From: G020353235 sp964569555
GTDB taxonomy: Bacteria > Chloroflexota > Dehalococcoidia > Dehalococcoidales > JAUYDJ01
Assembly (NCBI GenBank): GCA_964569555.1
Contig: CAZMTT010000005.1
Span: forward strand, 1 to 41,701
DNA length: 41,701 nt
Reading direction: 5' to 3'
The translations under genes and the position numbers were made by a program. This document shows, piece by piece, positions 8,719 through 17,322 of this stretch. Each line of letters begins with the position of its first letter. The stretch's first letter is position 1. Under the pieces are notes generated by a model. The model saw nothing but the letters and a program-made list of their open reading frames with translations, had not been told where the DNA came from and ran no database searches.

Positions 8719-8734
8719 AGCTAAAATTTTAGCT
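8719..8734. repeat. Perfect 16-bp palindrome upstream of the ATPase promoter
   Basis: AGCTAAAATTTTAGCT is a perfect palindrome without a loop. It lies 15 bp upstream of the ATPase -35 box and between two divergent transcription units (ATPase and tRNA-Ser). It could be a regulator site; no family is assigned. Confidence 0.4.
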
Positions 8735-8779
8735 GAAAAATCTCTTTCCGGATTTAAACCATATTGGCCAGCCGTAATC

Positions 8780-8809
8780 TTGCCCTTGGATAAGGTTTTA
8801 AGGTAGAAT
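8780..8809 (+). promoter_or_regulatory. Candidate promoter of the tRNA-Ser/dprA unit
   Basis: Plus strand: TTGCCC (8780-8785), 18-nt spacer, TAGAAT (8804-8809). The start site would be near 8816, just before tRNA-Ser(CGA) at 8820. Moderate match. Confidence 0.45.
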
Positions 8810-8819
8810 TCTGAAGCTG

Positions 8820-8910
8820 GGAGAGGTGTCCGAGTGGTTGATGGTGCCGCTCTCGAAAAGCGGTCTCCGTGTTTAGCGGAGCGTGGGTTCGAATCCCACC
8901 CTCTCCGCCA
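8820..8910 (+). tRNA. tRNA-Ser(CGA)
   Basis: Class II tRNA. Acceptor GGAGAGG/CCTCTCC, discriminator G, CCA encoded. Anticodon stem CCGCT/AGCGG around loop CTCGAAA gives anticodon CGA (reads UCG). A long variable arm (TCCG...CGGA) and the T-loop GTTCGAATC are clear. Confidence 0.96.
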
Positions 8911-8941
8911 TTAACAAAATAAAATTCTTTTATGTATCCGT

Positions 8942-9031
<90 letters not shown>

Positions 9032-9046
9032 CTAGAAAAGCCGGAA

Positions 9047-10168
9047 ATGAATAGAAAAGACATTAAATACTGGGTGGGCTTCAGCCTTATCCCCACCATC
9101 GGTCGGGTGAGATTAACCCAACTGGAGAATTACTTTGGCAACCTGGCCGATGCCTGGAAGGCAACCCCGTCTGAATTAAAGCAGGCCGGTCTGGACAAAA
9201 ACTCGGTTCAGGCAATTGACTACGGGCGCCCCAGAGTTTCTTTAGATGAAGAGATGGCAAAGCTCGACCGCTACGGGGTAAAGGTGCTAACCTTCCATGA
9301 CCCGGAGTACCCCTCACGACTCAAGGAGATATACGACTTTCCGCCGTTGATTTATATCCGGGGCTCCCTGCTCCCCGAGGACGAGTGGTACCTGGCGGTG
9401 GTGGGCACCCGCCGTGCTTCGGTCTACGGCCGACAGGTAGCCGAGGAAATCGCCAGCGACCTGGCCCGCAACCAGATTACCATCGTCAGCGGTATGGCTA
9501 AAGGAATTGATACTATCGCCCACCGGAGTGCCCTGGAAGCCGGCGGCAGGAGTATCGCCGTATTTGCTAGCGGTCTTGATGTGGTTTACCCCAGTGAGAA
9601 TGCCAGTCTTTCTCGTGATATTCTCCACCAGGGCGCCATAATAAGTGAGTACCCCCTGGGCACCAGACCCAAGGCGGAAAACTTCCCCCGCCGCAACCGG
9701 ATTATGAGTGGCATCAGCTTGGGCGTCCTGGTTATCGAGGCCGGTGAAAGTAGCGGCGCCCTGATAACCGCCAATCTAGCCCTGGAGCAAAACAGAGAGG
9801 TATTTGCGGTTCCGGGCAGTATTCTGTCACCGGTCAGCCGCGGCACCAATCGCCTCATCCAGGAAGGCGCCAAGCTGGTGCTTGACTACACCGATATTCT
9901 GGAGGAACTGAATTTAACCGCGGTCGCCCACCAGATGGAACTGAAAGAGGTCATACCGGCTTCGGATACCGAGTCCCAGCTGCTGAAACAGCTCGGTGTT
10001 GAGCCAATTCATATTGATGAGGTCTGCCGTAGCAGCGGCCTGCCGATATCAACAGTCAGCAGCACCCTGGCGATGATGGAGCTTAAGGGGCTAGTCAAGC
10101 AGATGGGGGCAATGCACTATGTTCTGGCTCGTGAAGCCAGGGAAGCATATCGGGTGAAGATAGAATAG
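9047..10168 (+). CDS. dprA: DNA-processing protein DprA/Smf
   Basis: 373 residues. DprA binds incoming single-stranded DNA and loads RecA during natural transformation; in many bacteria it is kept for general DNA handling. The Rossmann-like core is clear: TRRAS near 118, SGMAKGID (148-155), FPRRNRIMSG near 213 and the LEQNREVFAVPGS segment. A winged-helix (DML1-like) domain fills the C-terminus. The frame extends upstream through tRNA-Ser(GGA), so I took the ATG at 9047, which gives MNRKDIKYWVGF. The ribosome-binding site is weak. The stop abuts the topA ATG (TAGATG). I see no other competence genes here. Confidence 0.93.
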   Translation: MNRKDIKYWVGFSLIPTIGRVRLTQLENYFGNLADAWKATPSELKQAGLDKNSVQAIDYGRPRVSLDEEMAKLDRYGVKVLTFHDPEYPSRLKEIYDFPPLIYIRGSLLPEDEWYLAVVGTRRASVYGRQVAEEIASDLARNQITIVSGMAKGIDTIAHRSALEAGGRSIAVFASGLDVVYPSENASLSRDILHQGAIISEYPLGTRPKAENFPRRNRIMSGISLGVLVIEAGESSGALITANLALEQNREVFAVPGSILSPVSRGTNRLIQEGAKLVLDYTDILEELNLTAVAHQMELKEVIPASDTESQLLKQLGVEPIHIDEVCRSSGLPISTVSSTLAMMELKGLVKQMGAMHYVLAREAREAYRVKIE

Positions 10169-12289
10169 ATGAATAAACTGGTTATCGTCGAGTCGCCGGC
10201 GAAGGCGAGAACACTGTACCGGATTCTGGGCAAGGGCTACAGCCTGAAGGCATCAATGGGGCATATCAGAGACCTGCCCAAAAGCCGACTGGGTGTGGAT
10301 GTCGCCAATAGCTTTGCCCCCAAATATGTGGTGCCCAAGGCAAAAAGCAAGGTGGTAACCGAGCTGAAACAGGCGGTTAAAAATGCCTCCACGGTCTATT
10401 TAGCCACCGACCCGGACCGCGAGGGAGAAGCTATTGCCTGGCACCTGGCCGAGGTAACCAGGTCAAACCGGAAACGCTACCGCCGTATCGTGTTTCATGA
10501 GATAACCAGCGAAGCCATCAAGCAAGCCTTCCGAAACCCCCGGTCAATAGACCAGCAACTGGTCAATGCCCAGCAGGCAAGGCGCATTCTGGACCGGCTG
10601 GTCGGCTATATGCTCAGCCCCCTGCTCTGGCGCAAGGTCAGAAAGGGCCTCTCCGCAGGCAGGGTCCAGTCAGCCGCATTGAGAATCATTGTGGACCGGG
10701 AGCGGGAGATTGAGCAGTTTGCCCCGGTAGAGTACTGGCTGATTGAAGCCGAGCTTACCAAGAAAACCCCAAAAGTTACCCCCTTCCGGGCGACGCTGAT
10801 TGGCTTTACCGAGGGCGCCAAGCTGGAGATTCATACCCAGCAAGAAGCTGATGAGATAGTTGAGGAGTTGAAGCAGGTCAGTTATAGCGTCCTGAAAGTG
10901 ACCACCAAAAAAATTGCCCGCCAGCCGGCACCGCCATTTATCACCAGCACCCTCCAGCAGGAAGCCTGGCGCCGGCTCGGCTTTAGCGCCAGCCAGACCA
11001 TGGCTATCGCCCAGCAGCTTTACGAAGGGCTACCCATCGGCAATGAGGGAAATGTGGGGCTTATCACCTATATGCGCACCGACTCGACCCGCGTCGCCCG
11101 CTCGGCAATAGCCGAAGCCAGAGAGTTTATCGGCAAAAAGTACGGCGCCGAGTTTCTGCCTGCCCATGCCCGTGTCTTCACCCGGAGTGTCAAGGGAGCC
11201 CAGGAGGCGCATGAGGCAATTCGCCCGACCAAAATCAGGCGGGAGCCGCACCTGATTAAAGCCCACCTCAACCCCAGCCAGTTCCGGCTCTACGAGCTTA
11301 TCTGGCAGAGGATGGTAACCAGCCAGATGGCCGCCGCCCGCTATGATAATACCAATGTCGACATCAGGGGCAAACGCCGCGCCTTCAAGGCTGACTACCT
11401 GCTGCGGGCATCCACTTCTATTATCAGCTTTGCCGGCTTCACCATTCTCTATCGTGAAGGGAAAGATGAAGCCAATAAAGAAAGTAACAAAGTTGCCCCG
11501 CTTCCGCCGCTGGAAAAGGGTGATGATCTCAAGTTATTGGAACTCTTCCCGGAGCAGCACTTCACCCAGCCCCCGCCCCGCTTCACCGAAGCCACCCTGG
11601 TCAAGATGCTGGAGCAGAACGGCATCGGCCGCCCCAGCACCTATGCCCCCATTATTGCCACCATACAGGAGCGGGAATACGTTTCCAAGGTCAAGGGGAG
11701 CTTCAAACCAAGCGAGCTGGGGGTCATCGTCAATGACCTGCTCTGCCAGTATTTCCCCGACATTGTCAATATTGAATTTACCGCCCGCATGGAGGACGAA
11801 CTGGATGAAATAGCCCACGAGAAACATGAGTGGGTAAGCGTAATTCAAGACTTTTATACCCCCTTTGAGCAAAGCGTTGAGCGCGCCTCCGAGCAGATGG
11901 AGAGGGTAAAGCTGCCCGAGCAGCTAACCGAGGAAGTCTGTCCCAAGTGCGGTAAGCCGATGGCAGTCAAGACCGGGCGCTACGGCAAGTTTCTAGCCTG
12001 CAGTGGCTATCCGGAGTGCAAATCTACCAAGTCATACCAGATTAAGACCGGGGCCAGCTGCCCCGAGTGCGGCAGCGAGCTGGTGGAGCGCATCAATAAA
12101 AAGAAGCGCACCTTCTACGGCTGCAGCAATTACCCCAACTGCCACTTTGCCACCAACTTCAGACCCCTCCCCCAGCCCTGCCCCAAATGCGGCAGCCTGC
12201 TCACCCTGTACCGCCAGAAGTGGGCAAAGTGCGTTAAGTGCGATTATAAAGGCAAGCCAGCCGAAACCGAGAAGCCGAGCCAGGATTAG
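10169..12289 (+). CDS. topA: DNA topoisomerase I (type IA)
   Basis: 706 residues, relaxes negatively supercoiled DNA. The N-terminal TOPRIM domain starts MNKLVIVESPAKA and carries DPDREGEAIAW (Mg2+ acidic residues and the catalytic Glu region). The active-site tyrosine is Y301 in GLITYMRTDSTR. The C-terminus has three zinc-ribbon-like repeats beginning CPKCGKPM, CPECGSEL and CPKCGSLL, the last with a CVKC knuckle. Length and domain order are normal. The dprA-topA-xer order is common in bacteria. Confidence 0.96.
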   Translation: MNKLVIVESPAKARTLYRILGKGYSLKASMGHIRDLPKSRLGVDVANSFAPKYVVPKAKSKVVTELKQAVKNASTVYLATDPDREGEAIAWHLAEVTRSNRKRYRRIVFHEITSEAIKQAFRNPRSIDQQLVNAQQARRILDRLVGYMLSPLLWRKVRKGLSAGRVQSAALRIIVDREREIEQFAPVEYWLIEAELTKKTPKVTPFRATLIGFTEGAKLEIHTQQEADEIVEELKQVSYSVLKVTTKKIARQPAPPFITSTLQQEAWRRLGFSASQTMAIAQQLYEGLPIGNEGNVGLITYMRTDSTRVARSAIAEAREFIGKKYGAEFLPAHARVFTRSVKGAQEAHEAIRPTKIRREPHLIKAHLNPSQFRLYELIWQRMVTSQMAAARYDNTNVDIRGKRRAFKADYLLRASTSIISFAGFTILYREGKDEANKESNKVAPLPPLEKGDDLKLLELFPEQHFTQPPPRFTEATLVKMLEQNGIGRPSTYAPIIATIQEREYVSKVKGSFKPSELGVIVNDLLCQYFPDIVNIEFTARMEDELDEIAHEKHEWVSVIQDFYTPFEQSVERASEQMERVKLPEQLTEEVCPKCGKPMAVKTGRYGKFLACSGYPECKSTKSYQIKTGASCPECGSELVERINKKKRTFYGCSNYPNCHFATNFRPLPQPCPKCGSLLTLYRQKWAKCVKCDYKGKPAETEKPSQD

Positions 12290-12293
12290 CCCA

Positions 12294-13205
12294 ATGCAAG
12301 AAGTCTTTAACAGGTACCTGAATTACCTCAAGGCAGAGCGGAATTTTTCCCCCTACACGGTGCGTAACTATACCACTGATTTGCTGGACTTCTTCCAGTT
12401 TCTGAAGACCAAAGGGGTTGGCTCGCTGAGGGAGGTGGACAAACATGTTCTGCGTGACTACCTCGCCCACCTTGCCGATAGAAAACTGGCCAAGGCAAGC
12501 ATTGCCCGCAAGATGTCCGCAATACGTTCTTTCTTTGGCTATCTGGTCAGGGAAGACATAATTGATACCAACCCGGCGGCGGCTATCTCCTCACCCAAGC
12601 TGGAGAAGCGCCTGCCCTCTTTTCTCACCGTAGCCGAAACGGTGCGGCTGCTGACCACACCCGATTTGGCCAAGCCGGAGGGGCTGCGCGACCGTGCCTT
12701 AATGGAGCTACTCTACGCCAGCGGTCTGCGGGTAAGCGAACTGGTCAGTTTGAATCTGGAGCAGGTTAATTTAGAGACCGGCGAGGTTCGGGTCTGGGGG
12801 AAGGGGGCTAAAGAAAGAATAGTGCTCATCGGCAAACCAGCGGCGGCGGCGCTGGGCACCTATATCAGTGAAGGCAGGCCCAGACTCACCGGCAAAAGGG
12901 CGACCAGCGCCCTCCTTCTCAACCGCTACGGAGAAAGGATTATCGCGCGACAGGTAGAGAAGATACTGGAGAAATATGGCCGTATCGCCGGTATTGGCAA
13001 GCGGGTTCACCCCCACCTGCTGCGCCACACCTTTGCCACCCACCTTCTTGACGGCGGGGCTGATTTAAGGGTAGTCCAGGAGCTGCTGGGGCACGCCGAT
13101 TTGTCCTCCACCCAGATTTACACCCATGTCACCAAAAGCAGGGCCAAAAAAGTATACCTCTCCGCCCACCCCATGGCCCAGGAGAAAGGCAATGAATCTA
13201 AATAG
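12294..13205 (+). CDS. xerC: Tyrosine recombinase XerC/XerD
   Basis: 303 residues, site-specific recombinase that resolves chromosome dimers at dif. The N-terminal SAM-like DNA-binding domain (1-90) is followed by the catalytic domain with R146 (SGLRVSEL), H241 and R244 (HPHLLRH), H267 (LLGHADL) and nucleophile Y276 (IYTHV). The frame is open to 12003 but the ATG at 12294 gives the usual start MQEVFNRYLNYLKAERN. It has AGGA upstream and lies 4 nt after the topA stop. XerC and XerD cannot be told apart from sequence alone. I saw no att or integron context, so a housekeeping role is inferred. Confidence 0.92.
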   Translation: MQEVFNRYLNYLKAERNFSPYTVRNYTTDLLDFFQFLKTKGVGSLREVDKHVLRDYLAHLADRKLAKASIARKMSAIRSFFGYLVREDIIDTNPAAAISSPKLEKRLPSFLTVAETVRLLTTPDLAKPEGLRDRALMELLYASGLRVSELVSLNLEQVNLETGEVRVWGKGAKERIVLIGKPAAAALGTYISEGRPRLTGKRATSALLLNRYGERIIARQVEKILEKYGRIAGIGKRVHPHLLRHTFATHLLDGGADLRVVQELLGHADLSSTQIYTHVTKSRAKKVYLSAHPMAQEKGNESK

Positions 13206-14265
13206 CAGGCTGTCAAGGCTCCGCCAGAGTCTGGCCGAAAAGGAGCTTGACGGCGTCTTTATCTCCCAGCCGGAGAACCGCTACTACCTTTCCGGCTTTG
13301 ACGGCTCAGCCGGCTATCTCCTGATTACTCGGCAGCACAGAATTCTGGCTACCGATTTTCGCTATCTGGAGCAAGCCGGCAGCCAGGCACCTGACTATGA
13401 AATTTTCACTATAACCAATGATTTGGCTGACTGGCTTCCCCGACTGACCGCCGATCTGGGCTTGAAAAAGCTGGGCTTTGAAGCCGGACATATCAGTTTT
13501 GCTTTCTACCGGGAGCTAACCGATATCCTGAAACCCGCCCCGCTCAAGCTCGTCCCGCTAAGCGGGCTGGTGGAAACGATGCGGGCGATAAAGGAGCCGG
13601 CAGAGATTAAGCTCATCACCAGAGCCGCCCAGATTGCCGATAGTGCCTGTGCCCATGCTGAGGAAATAATCCGTCCCGGCATCAGTGAACAGGAACTGGC
13701 CTGGGAGATAGAGAAATTCATGCGGGAGAACGGTAGCCAGGCACTACCCTTTGATATTATCGTCGCCTCCGGGCCGAACTCAGCTTTGCCCCACGCCAGG
13801 CCCTCACCACGCCCCATAAACCCCGGCGAGCCGGTGGTAATTGACATCGGGGCCAGAGTTAGCGGCTACAGCAGTGACCTGAGCCGCACCCTGTGCCTGG
13901 GTAAGCCTGATGATAACTTCAATAAAGTATATAACGCCGTTCTTGGCGCTCAGCTGGCAATATTAGCTATAATGAGAGAGGGGATGAGCGGCGAACAGGC
14001 TGACGCTATTGCCCGGACGGTTATTGAACAGGCCGGCTACGGGCCCGCCTTCGGCCATGGCCTGGGCCATGGCGTCGGGCTGGCCCCCCATGAGTTACCC
14101 CGGCTGGGGAAGGGTGCCACCGAGCCGCTGGTTTCGGGCATGGTCTTTACCCTTGAGCCGGGCATCTATCTCAGCGGCTGGGGTGGGGTCAGAATTGAGG
14201 ACATGGTGGTTATGGCCAAAGACAAAATTAATATTATTTCTAAAGCTAGGAAGGTAATGACATGA
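13192..14265 (+). CDS. pepQ: M24 family aminopeptidase (Xaa-Pro peptidase, PepQ/PepP-like)
   Basis: 357 residues, cytoplasmic metallopeptidase acting on Xaa-Pro peptides. The N-terminal creatinase-like domain (1-125) is followed by the pita-bread catalytic domain. The metal ligands are visible: D218 and D229 (VVIDIGARV...SSDLSRT), His in GHGLGHGVG (289-293), E322 (TLEPGIYL) and E336 (VRIEDMV). The start at 13192 has a GGAGAAAGG ribosome-binding site and overlaps the recombinase gene by 14 nt. The stop overlaps the efp start (ATGA). A pepQ-efp pair is widespread in bacteria. Dipeptidase versus aminopeptidase specificity is not resolved. Confidence 0.92.
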   Translation: MNLNSRLSRLRQSLAEKELDGVFISQPENRYYLSGFDGSAGYLLITRQHRILATDFRYLEQAGSQAPDYEIFTITNDLADWLPRLTADLGLKKLGFEAGHISFAFYRELTDILKPAPLKLVPLSGLVETMRAIKEPAEIKLITRAAQIADSACAHAEEIIRPGISEQELAWEIEKFMRENGSQALPFDIIVASGPNSALPHARPSPRPINPGEPVVIDIGARVSGYSSDLSRTLCLGKPDDNFNKVYNAVLGAQLAILAIMREGMSGEQADAIARTVIEQAGYGPAFGHGLGHGVGLAPHELPRLGKGATEPLVSGMVFTLEPGIYLSGWGGVRIEDMVVMAKDKINIISKARKVMT

Positions 14266-14822
14266 TTGGTAGCGGGGAACTGAGAAAGGGAATTATCATT
14301 GAGCTGGACGGAGAGCTCTATCAGGTTCTGGAGTACCATCACCTGAAGCTGGGGCGGGGCAGCGCTCAGATGCGTCTTAAAGTGCGCGACATCCGGGGCG
14401 GACATACTACTGAGCGGACCTTTCAGGCTACGGAAAAGTTCGCCCGGGCGCGGCTTGACTTCCGCACCATGCAGTACCTCTATAATGAGGGAGACCTGTA
14501 CTATTTCATGGATGAGGAAAACTTCGAGCAACTACCCATTAATGCCAGCCATCTGGGTGATGCCCTTAATTACCTGAAGGAAGGCATGTCGCTGGAGGTG
14601 TCCAGCTATAAGGGAGAGATGGGAGGCGTTGAAGTGCACATCACGGTTGAGCTTAAGTTAACCCAGACCGAACCCGGCTTTAAGGGAGATACGGCTACGG
14701 CGGGGAACAAACCGGCCAAGCTGGAGACGGGGCTTAAAATTCAGGTGCCCCTGTTCGTCAGTCAGGGTGATATTATTAAGGTTGATACCCGTAACGGTAC
14801 CTACCTGGAAAGGGTCAGTTAA
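14262..14822 (+). CDS. efp: Elongation factor P with arginine at the modification site
   Basis: 186 residues, the standard EF-P length. It binds the ribosome between P and E sites and relieves stalling at polyproline. Three OB-like domains are evident, and the C-terminal signature KVDTRNGTYLERVS is conserved. The loop of domain I reads LKLGRGSAQ with R32 at the tip, where Escherichia coli has a beta-lysylated lysine and Pseudomonas/Neisseria have a rhamnosylated arginine. No earP, epmA/epmB or ymfI homologue is in the window. The start overlaps pepQ by 4 nt; AGGAAGG lies 8 nt upstream. Confidence 0.97.
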   Translation: MIGSGELRKGIIIELDGELYQVLEYHHLKLGRGSAQMRLKVRDIRGGHTTERTFQATEKFARARLDFRTMQYLYNEGDLYYFMDEENFEQLPINASHLGDALNYLKEGMSLEVSSYKGEMGGVEVHITVELKLTQTEPGFKGDTATAGNKPAKLETGLKIQVPLFVSQGDIIKVDTRNGTYLERVS

Positions 14823-14823
14823 A

Positions 14824-15492
14824 TTGCTTAAAGCCGATTTTCATGTTCATACCAAGTATTCTCTGGACTGCAATACCCCTTTGCCCAAGATTGTCCGCCG
14901 CTGTCTGGATATCGGCATAAACTGCATCGCCATCGCCGACCACGGCACCATTGAGGGCGCCCTGAAGATGCAGAAACTGGCCCCCTTCACCGTAATCGTT
15001 GCCGAGGAAATACTGACCACGCATGGGGAAATTATGGGCATGTTTCTTCAGGAAGGGATACCCGGCGGTCTATCGGTTGAGCAGACGATAGCCCGCATCC
15101 GGGCCCAAAACGGGCTGGTATGCATCCCCCACCCCTTTGACCGGCTGAGATACTCGGCACTGGACAGCGATGTAGTGGAAGAACTGGGGGGGCAGATCGA
15201 CGTAATTGAAGTTTTTAACTCAAGAAGTCTGCTGGCCAACCCGGCCACCAACAAAGCCCGGCTGCTTGCCGAGAAGTACGGCATCCGGCAGAGTGCCGGT
15301 AGCGATGCCCACACTGCCGGCGAAATTGGCAATGCCTATGTCGAGATGCCTGAATTTAAGGGCCGGGATGACTTCCTTCAGGCACTGGCTAAAGGCAAGG
15401 TGGTCGGACACCGGACCAACCCTGTGATTCACTTTGCCAGCATCTGGTCAAGGCTGAAAAGCAACCTGAAAAGGGACAACGATGATGTATAA
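14824..15492 (+). CDS. PHP-domain metal-dependent phosphoesterase
   Basis: 222 residues of a PHP (polymerase and histidinol phosphatase) domain, a trinuclear-metal phosphoesterase fold also seen in the YciV/RNase AM family. Metal-ligand signatures visible are H7 and H9 (FHVHTKYS), ADHG near 38-41, a glutamate around AEEI, CIPHPFDR and GSDAH. I chose the TTG at 14824, one base after the efp stop, because the protein begins directly with the first strand of the fold (MLKADFHVH) and a GGAAAGG motif precedes it. It overlaps the formyltransferase gene by 11 nt. The substrate (nucleotide, sugar phosphate or RNA 5' end) cannot be read from sequence. Confidence 0.85.
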   Translation: MLKADFHVHTKYSLDCNTPLPKIVRRCLDIGINCIAIADHGTIEGALKMQKLAPFTVIVAEEILTTHGEIMGMFLQEGIPGGLSVEQTIARIRAQNGLVCIPHPFDRLRYSALDSDVVEELGGQIDVIEVFNSRSLLANPATNKARLLAEKYGIRQSAGSDAHTAGEIGNAYVEMPEFKGRDDFLQALAKGKVVGHRTNPVIHFASIWSRLKSNLKRDNDDV

Positions 15493-16309
15493 ACTGGGCT
15501 GGTTTTCCACCGGCCGGGACAAGGCCGCCCAAGACCTTCTGGCGGCGGTGCAGGACAGCATCAGGCAGGGCGAGATTAAGGCGGAGATAGCCTTTGTTTT
15601 CTGTAACCGTGAGCCCGGTGAGTCAGTGGAGAGCGACCTTTTTCTGAAGCAGGCGGCTGATTATCACCTCCCCACCGCCTGTTTTTCGTATCAAAAGTTT
15701 AAGGCAGCCCGGGGGGCAGCCCTTAAAAGCGAAAGCCTGCCGCAGTGGCGGCTTGACTATGATAGAGAGGTAATGTCGCGGCTAAAAGATTTCAAGCCCG
15801 ACCTCTGCGTTCTGGCCGGCTATATGCTGATAGTGGGCAGCGAGATGTGCCAGCGATACCATATGATTAATCTCCACCCTGCCGCCCCCGGCGGCCCCAC
15901 CGGCACCTGGCAGGAGGTAATCTGGCAGCTAATTAAGACCGGAGAGGAAGAGACCGGGGTAATGATGCACCTGGTCACCCCGGAGCTGGACAGGGGGCCA
16001 GCGGTGGCTTACTGCACCTTCCCCATTAAAAGCAAGCCCTTTGCCGAATACTGGTCGGAAATAAAGGGGCTTTCTATCGAGCAAATCAAGAAAGAACAGG
16101 GTGAGAATAACCGCTTGTTTCAGCTCATCCGGGAGCAGGGATTCCGCCGGGAGCTCCCCTTAATAATCGCTACCATCAAGGCTTTCAGCCAGGGCAGGGT
16201 CAAAATAACCACCGATAAAAGGGTGGTTGATGCTGAAGATAAGCCCATTTACGGCTATAATCTAACTGAGGAAATAGACCGGCGGATAAAAGGGACGCTT
16301 GCCCGGTGA
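15482..16309 (+). CDS. PurN-like formyltransferase family protein
   Basis: 275 residues of the 10-formyltetrahydrofolate-dependent formyltransferase fold. The N-terminus LGWFSTGRDKAAQDLL corresponds to the phosphate/nucleotide loop of PurN. The catalytic triad is present as N130, H132 (INLHPAAPGG) and D170 (PELDRGP). A C-terminal part of about 90 residues goes beyond PurN and ends with GYNLTEEIDRR. It is translationally coupled to the PHP gene and lies 20 nt before the HAD gene rather than in a purine operon. It may be the glycinamide ribonucleotide enzyme or a relative with another amine substrate; context argues mildly for the latter. Confidence 0.75.
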   Translation: MMYKLGWFSTGRDKAAQDLLAAVQDSIRQGEIKAEIAFVFCNREPGESVESDLFLKQAADYHLPTACFSYQKFKAARGAALKSESLPQWRLDYDREVMSRLKDFKPDLCVLAGYMLIVGSEMCQRYHMINLHPAAPGGPTGTWQEVIWQLIKTGEEETGVMMHLVTPELDRGPAVAYCTFPIKSKPFAEYWSEIKGLSIEQIKKEQGENNRLFQLIREQGFRRELPLIIATIKAFSQGRVKITTDKRVVDAEDKPIYGYNLTEEIDRRIKGTLAR

Positions 16310-16329
16310 CAGGAAAGTAAGGTCTAAAA

Positions 16330-17322
16330 ATGGCTAACTTTATCGGCTTTGACCTGGAAGGACCGCTATCGCCGCAGGATAATGCCTACGACCTGATGAA
16401 GCTCTTCCCCAACGGGGATAAGGTCTTTGAGATTATCAGCTACTATGATGACCTGTTAACCCTGGAGGAAAGGGAGGACTACGAGCCGGGGGATACCCTG
16501 GCCCTTATTGTGCCCTTTCTTTTGCTCCACCAGATTACCGAGGACGACATCACCACCCTGGCGGCTAATGCCAGCTTCACCGGTGAGGCAGATAGTCTTG
16601 TCTCCTGGCTCCAGTACCACATCTGGAAGGTCTTCTGCATTACCACCACCTATGAGCAATATGCCCTGCACATCACCCAGAAGTTGGATATCTATGCCCA
16701 GAATGTTGCCTGTACCCCCTTCCCCCTGAATAAGCTCCGCCAAGCGCTGAGCGAAGCCGAGCTCAGCCGGCTGCGGCAGGCCGAGGCAGATATTCTGACC
16801 ATGGAACCGGGCAAAGACGATGCCCGGCTCAAGCAGCGCCTGGACGACTTCTTCTGGCAGAAGCTACCGGCCACTGACGTCGGGGCAATAATCAAAGAGG
16901 TCAAACCGGTGGGGGGTAGGCGCAAGGTAGCCGCCCTGAATAAATTTGCCGAAAAATACGACCAGCCCCTGTCTAACTGGATAGTGGTCGGTGACAGCAT
17001 CACCGATTTCAGGATGCTGCAGGCAGTAGATGAGGCCGGCGGCCTGGCCATCGCCTTCAATGCCAATAAATACGCCCTGCCCTACGCCACCATGAGCCTG
17101 GCTTCCACCCACATCAGCGACCTGACCGAGGTGCTGCCGGCCTGGCAGAAGGGGCAGCGTAAAGAGATGGAGAAAATAGTCAGAGGAAAGGAAAAGGCGG
17201 GGGGCGCAAAGGATAGAAATTATTTTCACTGGCTGGCGGGACGGAAAGATATTAAGGATGTTATTGAGATTCACCAGCGGCTGAGACGCCTGGTCAGGGA
17301 AGAGGCAGGCAAGTTGGGATGA
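16330..17322 (+). CDS. HAD-superfamily protein resembling archaeal EhaR-type proteins
   Basis: 330 residues. Motif I is FDLEGPL (D8, E10) in place of the usual DxDGT. Motif III/IV appears near residue 218 as VVGDSITDFRML. The middle (about 30-190) is a long helical cap. The start FDLEGPLSPQDNAYDLM recalls a set of predicted HAD proteins in methanogens annotated as EhaR or COG4030; this is from memory and not searched. A C-terminal tail of about 50 residues is charged and lysine-rich. The stop overlaps the kinase gene (ATGA). Phosphatase activity is possible but the Glu in motif I makes it uncertain. Confidence 0.65.
   Translation: MANFIGFDLEGPLSPQDNAYDLMKLFPNGDKVFEIISYYDDLLTLEEREDYEPGDTLALIVPFLLLHQITEDDITTLAANASFTGEADSLVSWLQYHIWKVFCITTTYEQYALHITQKLDIYAQNVACTPFPLNKLRQALSEAELSRLRQAEADILTMEPGKDDARLKQRLDDFFWQKLPATDVGAIIKEVKPVGGRRKVAALNKFAEKYDQPLSNWIVVGDSITDFRMLQAVDEAGGLAIAFNANKYALPYATMSLASTHISDLTEVLPAWQKGQRKEMEKIVRGKEKAGGAKDRNYFHWLAGRKDIKDVIEIHQRLRRLVREEAGKLG

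Noticed and set aside
12294..13205. Tyrosine recombinase as sign of an integrated element
   Set aside because: It sits in a housekeeping operon behind topA, with no attachment repeats or phage genes; the two tRNA-Ser genes nearby are intact.
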